Shown: positions 1 through 7,168, numbered from the stretch's first letter. The stretch: 7,776 bases of DNA from Gammaproteobacteria bacterium UBA7310 (GCA_002471665.1 DKQK01000063.1:1-7776); one strand, 5' to 3'. Numbers and translations: made by a program. The notes: generated from the sequence alone by a model not told the origin.

Positions 1-1
1 C

Positions 2-1393
2 ATGACATGCATAATTAACCGTATCTTGCCGACTATCTTCAAATTATTGTTGGCTGTAGCAATCGTTGCCGTACCGCCAGACGATGCCCTTGCCGGCGCA
101 GGCGACGCGGCATCCACCTATGGCCTTGGTCCCATCAACGCCGGGTCCGCGCAAGCTTTCAGCGCTTTCGAGTCTGGGCCCTGGGCTGTGTACTACAACC
201 CCGCAGCGATGGCCCGCTCCCCCGAAGGCGATTTGAGTGCGGTCGTGCAATACGGCGACCAGGAGCTGCGTGCAAAATCGCTGGGGGGCTCTGACCCGTT
301 GACGCGAGAGAGTGACGTCCTGTCGGACAGCAGTTCCGAGCTTGTGTTGCTAGGCATCAAAACCCGCATTACGGGCGCATCTGAATCGGACACGAGCCGC
401 TCCATGTATTTGGGTATTAACGTGGGCGTCGATGAATACATCTCCAACATTCTACCGTACCAAGCCAACACAGCAGAGCAAGGACAATTCCTGCGTTACG
501 AGTCCCAACCGCTTTACCTGGCCTTTGGTGGTGCTGTTCGTGATCTCGTTCGCGGTGTTGATGCAGGCCTTTCAGCACGCTTGACACTAGCGGCGAAGGC
601 ACGCCTTGAAGCGGTCTCCGACCTCGCGGGCAATACGGATTCCGAGCAGCTTTCGCTGGAAGCCAAGCCTACCCTGTCCCCGGCGCTGGGAATTAACATC
701 CGCACAAACGAGCTCTTCTGTGGTCATTCGCCTTGGCGTCGTACATCTTGTATGCCGTTCGGCCTCAATGGACTGGAGGTGGCGCTGTTCTGGCGTGATG
801 AAACCAACTACGAGGTCAGTGTGGATGCTAACGTGGTTATTCCCGGCGTCATCCCCGAGCCGGGACTTGATCTAGCTCTGTCAACCATCGATTCGTATCA
901 GCCACAGGTGTTCGGCGGCAGCATCCTGCTGCCTCTTGGAAAGTTCGAGCTTGTAGCCTCTGTCGAAAAGCAAAATTGGTCTGAGCTGGAAAGCAAATTT
1001 GCCGGAGATACAGTCAGAGAGCAGGCAGGTTTGCGTTTTAATGATGTGGTCGTTCCCCGCGTTGGCGCCCGCTTCCAGTTGTCTGACCAGCTCCGGTTTT
1101 TTGGCGGGCTGGCATGGGAAGATTCTCCCCTGAAATCATCCCGCTCACAAGACGTAAACTTTCTTGATAGCGATAAAACGGTGGTCGGCATTGGCGGCGA
1201 CTACCGGCTCAAGAACGCACCCATCATCAATGCTCCCCTGGTGCTGTCGCTGGCCTATCAGTACCAGCAGATCGAGGAGCGCGATTTTGAGCTGACGTCA
1301 ATCAACTCTCCCTCCGATCCAGCACCATTCGAGACGGTGCGCGCTGATGGCGATATTCACCTCTTCTCATTGTCTGCTTCAATGAAGTTCTGA
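2..1393 (+). CDS. FadL/OmpP1-like outer-membrane beta-barrel protein (putative hydrophobic-substrate transporter)
   Basis: Predicted 463-residue outer-membrane protein. Residues 1-31 look like a Sec signal peptide: a basic residue, a hydrophobic stretch around 12-24, then Ala-Leu-Ala before Gly32 as a likely cleavage site. After it comes a glycine/alanine-rich N-terminus with YYNPAAMA (residues 64-71), which resembles the conserved N-terminal NPA motif of FadL/TodX-type channels. The remainder alternates polar and hydrophobic residues and ends in phenylalanine, as expected for a BAM-inserted barrel. Length suits FadL proteins (roughly 420-460 residues). Family members move long-chain fatty acids, alkanes or aromatics across the outer membrane, which fits the lipid-oxidising genes downstream. 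Cys240 and Cys250 could form a small disulfide loop. The ATG is at the window edge, so its ribosome site is unseen, but the signal peptide supports it. Another NPA-containing barrel family, such as TraF-like proteins, remains possible. Confidence 0.68.
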   Translation: MTCIINRILPTIFKLLLAVAIVAVPPDDALAGAGDAASTYGLGPINAGSAQAFSAFESGPWAVYYNPAAMARSPEGDLSAVVQYGDQELRAKSLGGSDPLTRESDVLSDSSSELVLLGIKTRITGASESDTSRSMYLGINVGVDEYISNILPYQANTAEQGQFLRYESQPLYLAFGGAVRDLVRGVDAGLSARLTLAAKARLEAVSDLAGNTDSEQLSLEAKPTLSPALGINIRTNELFCGHSPWRRTSCMPFGLNGLEVALFWRDETNYEVSVDANVVIPGVIPEPGLDLALSTIDSYQPQVFGGSILLPLGKFELVASVEKQNWSELESKFAGDTVREQAGLRFNDVVVPRVGARFQLSDQLRFFGGLAWEDSPLKSSRSQDVNFLDSDKTVVGIGGDYRLKNAPIINAPLVLSLAYQYQQIEERDFELTSINSPSDPAPFETVRADGDIHLFSLSASMKF

Positions 1394-1403
1394 GCAGAAC
1401 TTC
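1384..1403 (+). repeat. Small hairpin spanning the stop codon of the barrel gene
   Basis: GAAGTTCT and AGAACTTC form a perfect 8-bp inverted repeat around a 4-nt GAGC loop. The TGA stop codon at 1391-1393 lies at the top of the left arm and the loop. No T-run follows, so it is not a standard intrinsic terminator. In the mRNA it could modestly limit read-through, or protect the upstream message, before the lipoprotein gene. The dyad is seen directly; any function is inference, and part of its sequence is constrained by coding. Confidence 0.4.
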
Positions 1404-1426
1404 GGCAGATTTGACGAATCGCGAAC

Positions 1427-1432
1427 AGGGAA
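1427..1432 (+). promoter_or_regulatory. Ribosome binding site deciding the lipoprotein start
   Basis: AGGGAA lies 8-10 nt before the ATG at 1441. It supports that ATG over the in-frame TTG at 1411, which has no comparable site and would place a charged ten-residue extension before the lipoprotein signal peptide. Confidence 0.6.
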
Positions 1433-1440
1433 AAAACAGA

Positions 1441-4400
1441 ATGAAAACAAAAATAAACCACCGAACAATAACTAGTTTTATTGCACTATGGGTACTGCTG
1501 CCCAACTTACTCTTGCTGTCCGGTTGTGGAGGCGATAATAGCGCTATTACCTTTACTAGAAGCCCTACTTCCAAAAGTCTTATTTTCGCCTACCCCTATC
1601 CGGGTCAACGGGAAGTGACGCCCAGCGCCCAGGTTGTGCTTCGTTTCTCGGCTCCCCTTGATGAAAACGTTGCTGCGGACTTAGAAAACCGATTGCAGCT
1701 GGTTACTGCCGAGGATGACAACGCAATCACCTTCGATCATGACGCAGTGGATGACAATCGCGGCCTGGTGCTACGCCCTGTAGATAAACTCACACCAAAT
1801 ACGGAATACCAGCTGCAACTGATCGGAGAGGGTATCGGCGGGATCGACACAAGCCCTTTCCGTGACTTTCGTTTTCGTACCGCCGGCGCGCAGCAGGGGT
1901 TTGCCGAGACGATTGGCGACGGAAACTTCGAGCTGCTTTCCATCGCCCCCCTGGATCAGACCGCGCTGTTGGCCAGCATTGACGATGCCAGACAGCCAAA
2001 CGACATGAGCACCCTAAGAATGGTGTTCAATCGCTTGCTGGATCCGGCTACCGCCAACTATGGAGAGCAGGTCAAGCTTGTCGACGCTCAAGGTAGTCTA
2101 GTCAGGGTCAGTCTTTTGCTTCAGGGACGCTATCTGGTGCTCGACCCAATGAATGATCTCAAAGCGGTGAAACATACCTTGATCCTGTCCGGTCTGCGCA
2201 GCCGGGACGGTGAGACGCTCCCAGACATCGAGCGCACCTTCACACCTGTGGCCACAATACCGCGTGAAACAGCAATACTCAAGGTGGGGGCGCTTGGTGA
2301 GCATCAGCCGGGCCTGGCATCAAGGCTCACCGGGAAAAGCATCAATGAGGTTCCACTAGAAAGTTTTGTACTGGGTACCGAATCCTTTACCAAACTGGAG
2401 GGTGATCTGGCGGCGGACTTGGGTTTCGTTCCGCATTTTGCCGACGCAGCCCCCCTGCGGGTACCTGCAGGTTCAGTACTACGCGGTAGCCCGGTGGCAG
2501 TCAACATTCTTGGCGAAGTCAATGCAGGCATTGAAACCGGAGAGGTGTTGATCACACTACTGAGTGATGCAAACGGCTACCTGATCGCCAACCCGTTCAG
2601 TAATGCAAAGGACGCTCCGCGCTATGCCTTACTAAATATGGATGCGGCCATGACCGCAGCGGGAAGTATCGCCAACGCTGCGCTGAGCCAGAACTTGCTG
2701 AACATTCAGGTGGTGGGCCTTGCTATAGTGGAAGATGGTGTACTGGTGATGGATGCCGTCAGTGTCGTTGAACCTGAAATTCTCGGCCTGGAACGCGCCA
2801 GCGGCCTGTTGTCTTTCCGCCTGGAAGCCTATGCCGACCAACGCAACGCGCCGGTACCGCCAACCGATACGCGCCCACTTGAGCTGCAATCCTGGTCACC
2901 CGGGGATAATTTTCAACCCAATGCCCGCCCCGGTGACCCTGTTATCCTAAACTTTAACAAGCCCCTTGATCCGGCTTCGGTTTTCCTTGATGGCGCTATT
3001 ACGGTCAACGTTAACGGTATTCCCTTGCTACCTAATCAGGTGCTTATGCGCCAGGACGGTGCCACCATCATCATCAAGGGTTCCGGTATCGTTGAGCACA
3101 ATCAGGATGTTGAAATCACACTGTCCAGCCTGCTGCGCGATACACAGGGCAATCCGCTGAATCAGGACAGAACGCTTGCAATGCGCCTTCCTGACCTGCA
3201 TCGTCCTAACGGCAATGGCACCGGGCTGCGCTCGCCCATCGCGGCCGTATTTCCCGGCTTTTCCTGCGCGCTAACAGAGGCCGAGCTCACCGGCGAGCGG
3301 TCCACATGGCGCAACGGTCGCTGCGTTGGCGGCAAGAGCAGCGACCCCAAATTCCACGTGAATGGTCTGTACAAGGACTACCCCATCCGCGTCTTGTTCA
3401 ACCGCGACATCGATCCGTCAACGATCAACGAGACCACCTTCTTCGTTGAACGCCGGGATTCAAGCAACAATTGGCTACCCATACCGGGTCGGCTGGATAT
3501 CCTGCCCCAGCGGGTGGAGTTCTTCCCGGATACCCCCTGGCAGGTCGGTGAACTTTATAGGTACACCTTAAAATCGGTGGACAACCCCGATTGCGGCGTC
3601 ACTGCCATTTGTTCGCCGGATGGTGCACCGCTTCAAACCAGACAAATCTCTCGAAGCAGCACATCAGCCCCAGCCTCTCGCGAGGGGGGCCCTGATATGG
3701 TGAATCACTTTGTCGCTGCCGGTGAGGATGATCGCTATACGTTAGTTGGTTTGCGCGTTCTACCAGTGGCGGATGTCAATACCAATATGGTGCTTGACGA
3801 AGAAGAACAAGGTGCGGTGATCCTCGAGGACGGCAGCATTGACCCACCTCCCAATCATCTAGGGTTGGTGTTGAAGGGTTTTGGGGGCGTAATAACGAGA
3901 GCCAATCTAGGCTGTTCACTCGGGGAGGATTGCCCGGAAAATCACTTCGCATTTATTAGCAGCGGCGCTCTAGCAGCCGGCCCACGCGCTTACGATTCCG
4001 ATGTTCAGGTGAATCGTCGTCTGATCGACAATAACCCAGCTACAGATAATATCGTAGCGGGTGCCATACGGGCCAACGTCTATCCGACAACAGTCTCCAC
4101 TACCAGCGTTTTTCTGGAGGCTCAAGCTCTAGGGCTCATCACTATCGGCCTGGATACGGGGCCACTGATTCTCAGGCTGTTGCCCCAAGAATCGGATGAG
4201 CCCTTTATCACAGGGTTTATCTCCGACACGCCAAACGGCCCCTGGTTCAATGCCACCTTCAGCGTACTGGTGGATGCCCCCGAGCTGAGACCTGCGCTGG
4301 GTCCTATTGTGCTTAGTCACGATATTCGCAGCAAATCGGTAGCCAATGTAACGCTTGAGGGGCCACTTCGCTTTGTCGATGATGGACGGTTGATCCTCAA

Positions 4401-4536
4401 CCTGAGCAACGCTGACCCTCTCGTGATTCCGGCCGGCATAAGCTTACTTGGTCTTGGCTTAGGGAGCGTGGAACTGGAAGTTCCCCCGCTTGCTCTTGAT
4501 ATGACTTTGACCTTCCTGCCTGTCAAAAACTTCTGA
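1441..4536 (+). CDS. Large outer-membrane lipoprotein with repeated bacterial Ig-like domains
   Basis: A 1031-residue protein starting at ATG 1441. Residues 1-29 form a lipoprotein signal: basic start (KTK, HR), hydrophobic core, then lipobox L-S-G-C with Cys29 as the lipidated residue. Gly30 at +2 argues for outer-membrane sorting. At least four Ig-like (Big_5/SbsA-like) domains can be read from the recurring pattern 'P...V.L.F..PLDP...': about 54-147 (RFSAPLDE), 163-268 (VFNRLLDP), 483-585 (LNFNKPLDP) and 645-735 (LFNRDIDP). Residues 280-465 and 760-1031 are beta-rich but unrecognised. Asp778-Glu789 resembles an EF-hand calcium loop (D-x-N-x-N-x-V-x-D-x-x-E). Six cysteines fall in three close pairs: 609/628, 718/724 and 824/831. 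It follows the barrel gene by 47 nt, so co-transcription is likely. The role is unknown; a surface or periplasmic scaffold or binding partner of the barrel is inference. Confidence 0.8.
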   Translation: MKTKINHRTITSFIALWVLLPNLLLLSGCGGDNSAITFTRSPTSKSLIFAYPYPGQREVTPSAQVVLRFSAPLDENVAADLENRLQLVTAEDDNAITFDHDAVDDNRGLVLRPVDKLTPNTEYQLQLIGEGIGGIDTSPFRDFRFRTAGAQQGFAETIGDGNFELLSIAPLDQTALLASIDDARQPNDMSTLRMVFNRLLDPATANYGEQVKLVDAQGSLVRVSLLLQGRYLVLDPMNDLKAVKHTLILSGLRSRDGETLPDIERTFTPVATIPRETAILKVGALGEHQPGLASRLTGKSINEVPLESFVLGTESFTKLEGDLAADLGFVPHFADAAPLRVPAGSVLRGSPVAVNILGEVNAGIETGEVLITLLSDANGYLIANPFSNAKDAPRYALLNMDAAMTAAGSIANAALSQNLLNIQVVGLAIVEDGVLVMDAVSVVEPEILGLERASGLLSFRLEAYADQRNAPVPPTDTRPLELQSWSPGDNFQPNARPGDPVILNFNKPLDPASVFLDGAITVNVNGIPLLPNQVLMRQDGATIIIKGSGIVEHNQDVEITLSSLLRDTQGNPLNQDRTLAMRLPDLHRPNGNGTGLRSPIAAVFPGFSCALTEAELTGERSTWRNGRCVGGKSSDPKFHVNGLYKDYPIRVLFNRDIDPSTINETTFFVERRDSSNNWLPIPGRLDILPQRVEFFPDTPWQVGELYRYTLKSVDNPDCGVTAICSPDGAPLQTRQISRSSTSAPASREGGPDMVNHFVAAGEDDRYTLVGLRVLPVADVNTNMVLDEEEQGAVILEDGSIDPPPNHLGLVLKGFGGVITRANLGCSLGEDCPENHFAFISSGALAAGPRAYDSDVQVNRRLIDNNPATDNIVAGAIRANVYPTTVSTTSVFLEAQALGLITIGLDTGPLILRLLPQESDEPFITGFISDTPNGPWFNATFSVLVDAPELRPALGPIVLSHDIRSKSVANVTLEGPLRFVDDGRLILNLSNADPLVIPAGISLLGLGLGSVELEVPPLALDMTLTFLPVKNF

Positions 4537-4587
4537 TGCGGAACTTACTTCTATAACGAGCAACAGTTAAGTCAATTGATCTCTCAA

Positions 4588-4607
4588 TAGACCCTTTAAA
4601 GGGTCTA
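4588..4607. repeat. Perfect 20-bp palindrome (first of three dyads)
   Basis: TAGACCCTTTAAAGGGTCTA is its own reverse complement with no central spacer. It lies 51 nt after the lipoprotein stop codon. As RNA it could form a short stem but has no following T-run, so a terminator role is weak. As DNA it is a candidate binding site for a dimeric regulator upstream of the promoter's -35 region. Confidence 0.75.
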
Positions 4608-4620
4608 AACAAGCAGTCTG

Positions 4621-4657
4621 ATTCCCCACTGGCAAAAACTTTTTGCCAGTGGGGAAT
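4621..4657. repeat. Perfect inverted repeat, 18-bp arms around one base (second dyad)
   Basis: The left arm (4621-4638, starting ATTCCCCACTGGC) and right arm (4640-4657, ending GCCAGTGGGGAAT) are exact reverse complements around C4639. The inner part is A5/T5. The right arm contains the -35 hexamer TTGCCA of the predicted promoter. The T-run lies inside the stem rather than after it, so this is not a textbook terminator, although the GC-rich outer stem could still slow read-through from the lipoprotein gene. Confidence 0.8.
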
Positions 4658-4672
4658 GTATTGAGCTATAAT
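4643..4672 (+). promoter_or_regulatory. Predicted sigma70-type promoter of the hydrolase-monooxygenase-SDR operon
   Basis: A -35 hexamer TTGCCA (4643-4648, one mismatch from TTGACA) is followed by an 18-nt spacer and a perfect -10 TATAAT (4667-4672). The expected transcription start is near 4679, giving a 5' leader of about 45 nt before the ATG at 4724. The -35 lies in the right arm of the second dyad and the -10 in the left arm of the third. The predicted start falls in the 6-nt centre of the third dyad. A protein bound to either dyad would compete with RNA polymerase, which suggests repression. The opposite strand also carries TATAAT (4689-4694) by symmetry but no acceptable -35. Confidence 0.6.
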
Positions 4673-4705
4673 TTGGTCGCCCAACCAAATTATAGCTCAA
4701 TACAT
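4656..4705. repeat. Perfect inverted repeat, 22-bp arms around 6 nt (third dyad)
   Basis: The arms 4656-4677 (ATGTATTGAGC ... TTTGGT) and 4684-4705 (ACCAAAT ... GCTCAATACAT) are exact reverse complements around CGCCCA (4678-4683). It overlaps the second dyad by two bases and ends 8 nt before the ribosome site. If transcription starts near 4679, only the right half is transcribed, so the symmetry would act in DNA as an operator. If transcripts read through from upstream, the RNA would form a strong hairpin just before the ribosome site. Confidence 0.82.
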
Positions 4706-4713
4706 AAAAATAT

Positions 4714-4717
4714 AGGG
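4714..4717 (+). promoter_or_regulatory. Ribosome binding site of the hydrolase gene
   Basis: AGGG lies 6 nt before ATG 4724. It decides the start. The in-frame TTG at 4643 would put the inverted repeats into coding sequence and add 27 residues unlike any alpha/beta hydrolase N-terminus. Confidence 0.6.
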
Positions 4718-4723
4718 ATTGAC

Positions 4724-5641
4724 ATGACATGTAGTCGTACCCGACAAACTGATCAGTTCGCTTCATCAGCGACGCCTACAGAGTTTGTCGGTGCTGGTGG
4801 ATTGATTCTCCGGGCCAGTCGATTCGGCGAGTTAACAGCCCCCATCGTGTTGCTACTTCACGGCGGAGGGCAAACGCGTTACGCCTGGAACCATACTGCA
4901 CAAGCTCTCTCCGAGATGGGCTACTGCGCAATCACATTGGATGCGCGCGGGCACGGCGAAAGCGATTGGTGTGCACAAGGTGATTACAGCATCGAAAGCT
5001 TGGTCGCTGACCTTGGCGCTGTGATTTGCGCGTTGCCTACAGCCCCCGTCATTGTCGGAGCTTCCATGGGCGGTCTGACTGCCATGCTCGCCCTTGGGGA
5101 GGATGACTCGCTGCCCTGTTCAGCACTCGTACTGGTGGATGTGGCACCACGTCTCGAACAGCAAGGCGTTCGTCGCATCATAGAATTCATGTGCCGCCAT
5201 CATGACGGATTCGATGACATTCAACAGGTGCGCGATGCAGTCGCCGCATACAATCCACATCGTGCTCATGCCAATGACCTGTCAGGACTGCACAAGAATT
5301 TGCGCCGCCATAATGATGGCCGTCTTTACTGGCATTGGGATCCTGCCTTTCTGGATCACGCCCGCTTACCTTCGGAAACCGACGACGGCATGTTTGAGCG
5401 AATCAGGCTGGAGTCAGCAGCTAGAAAGCTTTCCATGCCAGTACTACTAATTCGGGGGCACCAGAGCGACGTGCTCAGCGACCAGGGCGCACGCGAGCTA
5501 CTCGACCTGGTTCCCCATGCGGACTATGAAGTGCTGGATCAGGCAGGACATATGGTGGCCGGGGACAAAAACACCATTTTCACCGAAGCGGTATTGAATT
5601 TCCTACACAACCCGTCGTGTATAGGCGACGCGTTGGGTTGA
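4724..5641 (+). CDS. Alpha/beta-fold hydrolase, probable esterase
   Basis: A 305-residue cytoplasmic-type protein with no signal peptide and typical length for the family. Visible elements, in order: LLLHGGG (43-49) for the oxyanion hole; DARGHGES (73-80), the family's conserved loop after strand 4; the nucleophile elbow G-A-S-M-G-G (112-117) with Ser114; a cap region about 140-230 containing YWHWDPAF (202-209); Asp249 in RGHQSD (244-249) as likely acid; and His277 in AGHM (275-278) as catalytic base. The triad Ser114-Asp249-His277 is complete. Ser as nucleophile favours ester or lactone hydrolysis over epoxide or haloalkane chemistry, which use Asp. It is followed 27 nt later by a Baeyer-Villiger monooxygenase, so cleaving the ester that enzyme makes is a reasonable inferred role. 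A cofactor-free haloperoxidase-type activity is an alternative. Confidence 0.87.
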   Translation: MTCSRTRQTDQFASSATPTEFVGAGGLILRASRFGELTAPIVLLLHGGGQTRYAWNHTAQALSEMGYCAITLDARGHGESDWCAQGDYSIESLVADLGAVICALPTAPVIVGASMGGLTAMLALGEDDSLPCSALVLVDVAPRLEQQGVRRIIEFMCRHHDGFDDIQQVRDAVAAYNPHRAHANDLSGLHKNLRRHNDGRLYWHWDPAFLDHARLPSETDDGMFERIRLESAARKLSMPVLLIRGHQSDVLSDQGARELLDLVPHADYEVLDQAGHMVAGDKNTIFTEAVLNFLHNPSCIGDALG

Positions 5642-5657
5642 GCCCCTTGACTGAAAC

Positions 5658-5661
5658 GGAG
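5658..5661 (+). promoter_or_regulatory. Ribosome binding site of the monooxygenase gene
   Basis: GGAG with a 7-nt gap to ATG 5669, in the 27-nt space after the hydrolase stop codon. There is no room here for a separate promoter, which supports co-transcription with the hydrolase. Confidence 0.65.
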
Positions 5662-5668
5662 TAATAGC

Positions 5669-7168
5669 ATGAAACACCCTTATTTAGATGTTTTAATTAT
5701 CGGCGCAGGCCTGTCGGGAATTGGCGCGGCCTGTCACCTGAAAAAGAAATGTCCGAGTCTGCGTTTCGGTATCATTGAGCGGCGCAAACGAATTGGTGGT
5801 ACCTGGGATTTATTCCGTTACCCCGGCATCCGTTCTGATTCCGACATGTTCACCCTGGGTTACAACTTTCGACCCTGGACTGACACCAAGATGCTTGCTG
5901 ACGGCCCTTCTATTCGCAATTACATTGAAGACACAGCAAGCGAATATGGCGTAAAACGTCATATTAACTTCGGTTTGAAAGTGCTTTCGGAATCCTGGCA
6001 CAGTGAAAAAAATCACTGGATCGTTACTGCCTTAGACGAAACAACCGGTGAAGAGCACCAGTTCAACGCTGGCTTTGTACTCAACTGTACCGGCTATTAC
6101 AAATACGATGCCGGTTTCACCCCGGACATTCCGGGTCTCGACAAATTCAAGGGCAAATTGATTCACCCACAACACTGGCCGGAAGACTACGATTACAGTG
6201 GTAAACGGGTGGTGGTTATTGGGAGTGGTGCCACTGCCGTGACGCTGGTGCCGGCCATGACAGACAAGGCGTCTCATGTGGTAATGCTACAACGCTCGCC
6301 CACCTACGTCGCCTCCGTACCAGAGCAAGATCTGATTTCCAGAAACCTGCGTCGCATACTGCCGGAAATGACCGTTTACCGGATGGCTCGGACCCGCAAC
6401 ATCCTACTACAGAGAGCAGTATACCGGCTCTCGCTGGCTAAACCCAAGGCGATGCGCCGCCTACTTTTGGCGGCTGCTCGCCGCCAGTTGGGCCCGGACA
6501 TAGACATGAGGCATTTCCAACCCCATTACAATCCCTGGGAGGAACGCATGTGTGCCGTACCCAAGGGAGATCTCTTCAAAGTTATCCGCGAAGGGAAGGC
6601 CTCCGTGGTAACCGATCAAATCGACACCGTGACTGAAACCGGCATCCAACTGAAGTCTGGTGAGCATCTTGACGCAGATGTTCTGATCACCGCCACGGGT
6701 CTTGATCTTCAGCTGTTCGGTGGCGCGAAGTTAGAAGTGGACGGACGTGAGGTCAATGTGGCCGACACCATGATGTACAAGGGTCTGATGCTCGAAGGTG
6801 TGCCCAATATGGCCCTCGTGTTTGGTTACACTAACTCATCCTGGACATTGAAGGCGGATATCGCCAGTGAATTCGTCTGCCGCCTACTAAATCACATGCG
6901 CGGCATCGGCGCCCGAGTGGTCACGCCTGTCGACGAAGAAGGATGCGCTACAGATCTGAACTTTCTTAATCTTCGCTCTGGATACGTTCAGCGTGCTAAT
7001 GACCGCCTGCCACGCCAAGGCAGCAAGGTTCCCTGGCAAAACCTTGATGATTATTTGCGTGACCTGCCCGCATTGCGTTACGGCAACCTGGAAGACGGTC
7101 ACCTCCGTTTTGAGGGAAATACCAAACGCAGTAAAGGTGGTGTGCTGAGAAGTCTGCTCAGCGCCTGA
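5669..7168 (+). CDS. EthA/AlmA-type flavin-containing Baeyer-Villiger monooxygenase
   Basis: A 499-residue FAD- and NADPH-dependent monooxygenase. The N-terminal Rossmann motif is G-A-G-L-S-G (12-17), with Glu37 as likely FAD-ribose ligand. GGTW....YPG...D (43-57) matches the longer Baeyer-Villiger motif, and F-x-G-x-x-x-H-x-x-x-W-P (160-171) is an intact family fingerprint. The second dinucleotide motif is G-S-G-A-T-A (185-190). Arg209 in QRSPTY is a likely NADPH-phosphate contact. ATGLDLQLFGG (342-352) and GYTNSSWTLKAD (386-397) closely resemble recalled M. tuberculosis EthA (489 residues) along the whole length. Relatives oxidise ketones to esters (EthA, MymA) or act on long-chain alkanes (AlmA, reported in Acinetobacter and Alcanivorax). 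Flanking hydrolase and SDR genes fit ketone-to-ester-to-acid chemistry. The class is secure, but substrate and AlmA versus EthA function are not decided by sequence. Confidence 0.93.
   Translation: MKHPYLDVLIIGAGLSGIGAACHLKKKCPSLRFGIIERRKRIGGTWDLFRYPGIRSDSDMFTLGYNFRPWTDTKMLADGPSIRNYIEDTASEYGVKRHINFGLKVLSESWHSEKNHWIVTALDETTGEEHQFNAGFVLNCTGYYKYDAGFTPDIPGLDKFKGKLIHPQHWPEDYDYSGKRVVVIGSGATAVTLVPAMTDKASHVVMLQRSPTYVASVPEQDLISRNLRRILPEMTVYRMARTRNILLQRAVYRLSLAKPKAMRRLLLAAARRQLGPDIDMRHFQPHYNPWEERMCAVPKGDLFKVIREGKASVVTDQIDTVTETGIQLKSGEHLDADVLITATGLDLQLFGGAKLEVDGREVNVADTMMYKGLMLEGVPNMALVFGYTNSSWTLKADIASEFVCRLLNHMRGIGARVVTPVDEEGCATDLNFLNLRSGYVQRANDRLPRQGSKVPWQNLDDYLRDLPALRYGNLEDGHLRFEGNTKRSKGGVLRSLLSA

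Larger units (their letters stand above)
4537..4723. other. Regulatory-looking intergenic region between lipoprotein and hydrolase genes
   Basis: This 187-nt gap is the only sizeable non-coding stretch in the window. The first 50 nt (4537-4587) hold only a weak 5-bp dyad, ATTGA/TCAAT (4575-4588). The rest is almost entirely three perfect inverted repeats, a promoter and a ribosome site, described separately. No small reading frame with a convincing start was found. The gap probably separates two transcription units: barrel plus lipoprotein, and hydrolase-monooxygenase-SDR. Confidence 0.7.

Noticed and set aside
1411..1416. TTGACG as a -35 element for a promoter before the lipoprotein
   Set aside because: No -10-like hexamer lies 16-18 nt downstream.
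1411..1440. TTG start giving a ten-residue longer lipoprotein
   Set aside because: There is a better ribosome site before ATG 1441, and the extension would precede a normal lipoprotein signal peptide.
4621..4657. Classical rho-independent terminator
   Set aside because: The T-run is inside the stem and the sequence after the stem is not T-rich. A weak read-through block is possible but not supported enough to call.
4656..4705. Invertible promoter switch flanked by inverted repeats
   Set aside because: The arms are only 6 nt apart, so no promoter-sized segment lies between them to be inverted.
4643..4723. TTG start giving a 27-residue longer hydrolase
   Set aside because: The TTG is within the predicted -35 hexamer and the frame would run through the inverted repeats. 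ATG 4724 has its own AGGG site.
4719..4724. Perfect TTGACA hexamer overlapping the hydrolase start codon
   Set aside because: Its -10 position falls in coding sequence near 4742 with no TATAAT-like match.
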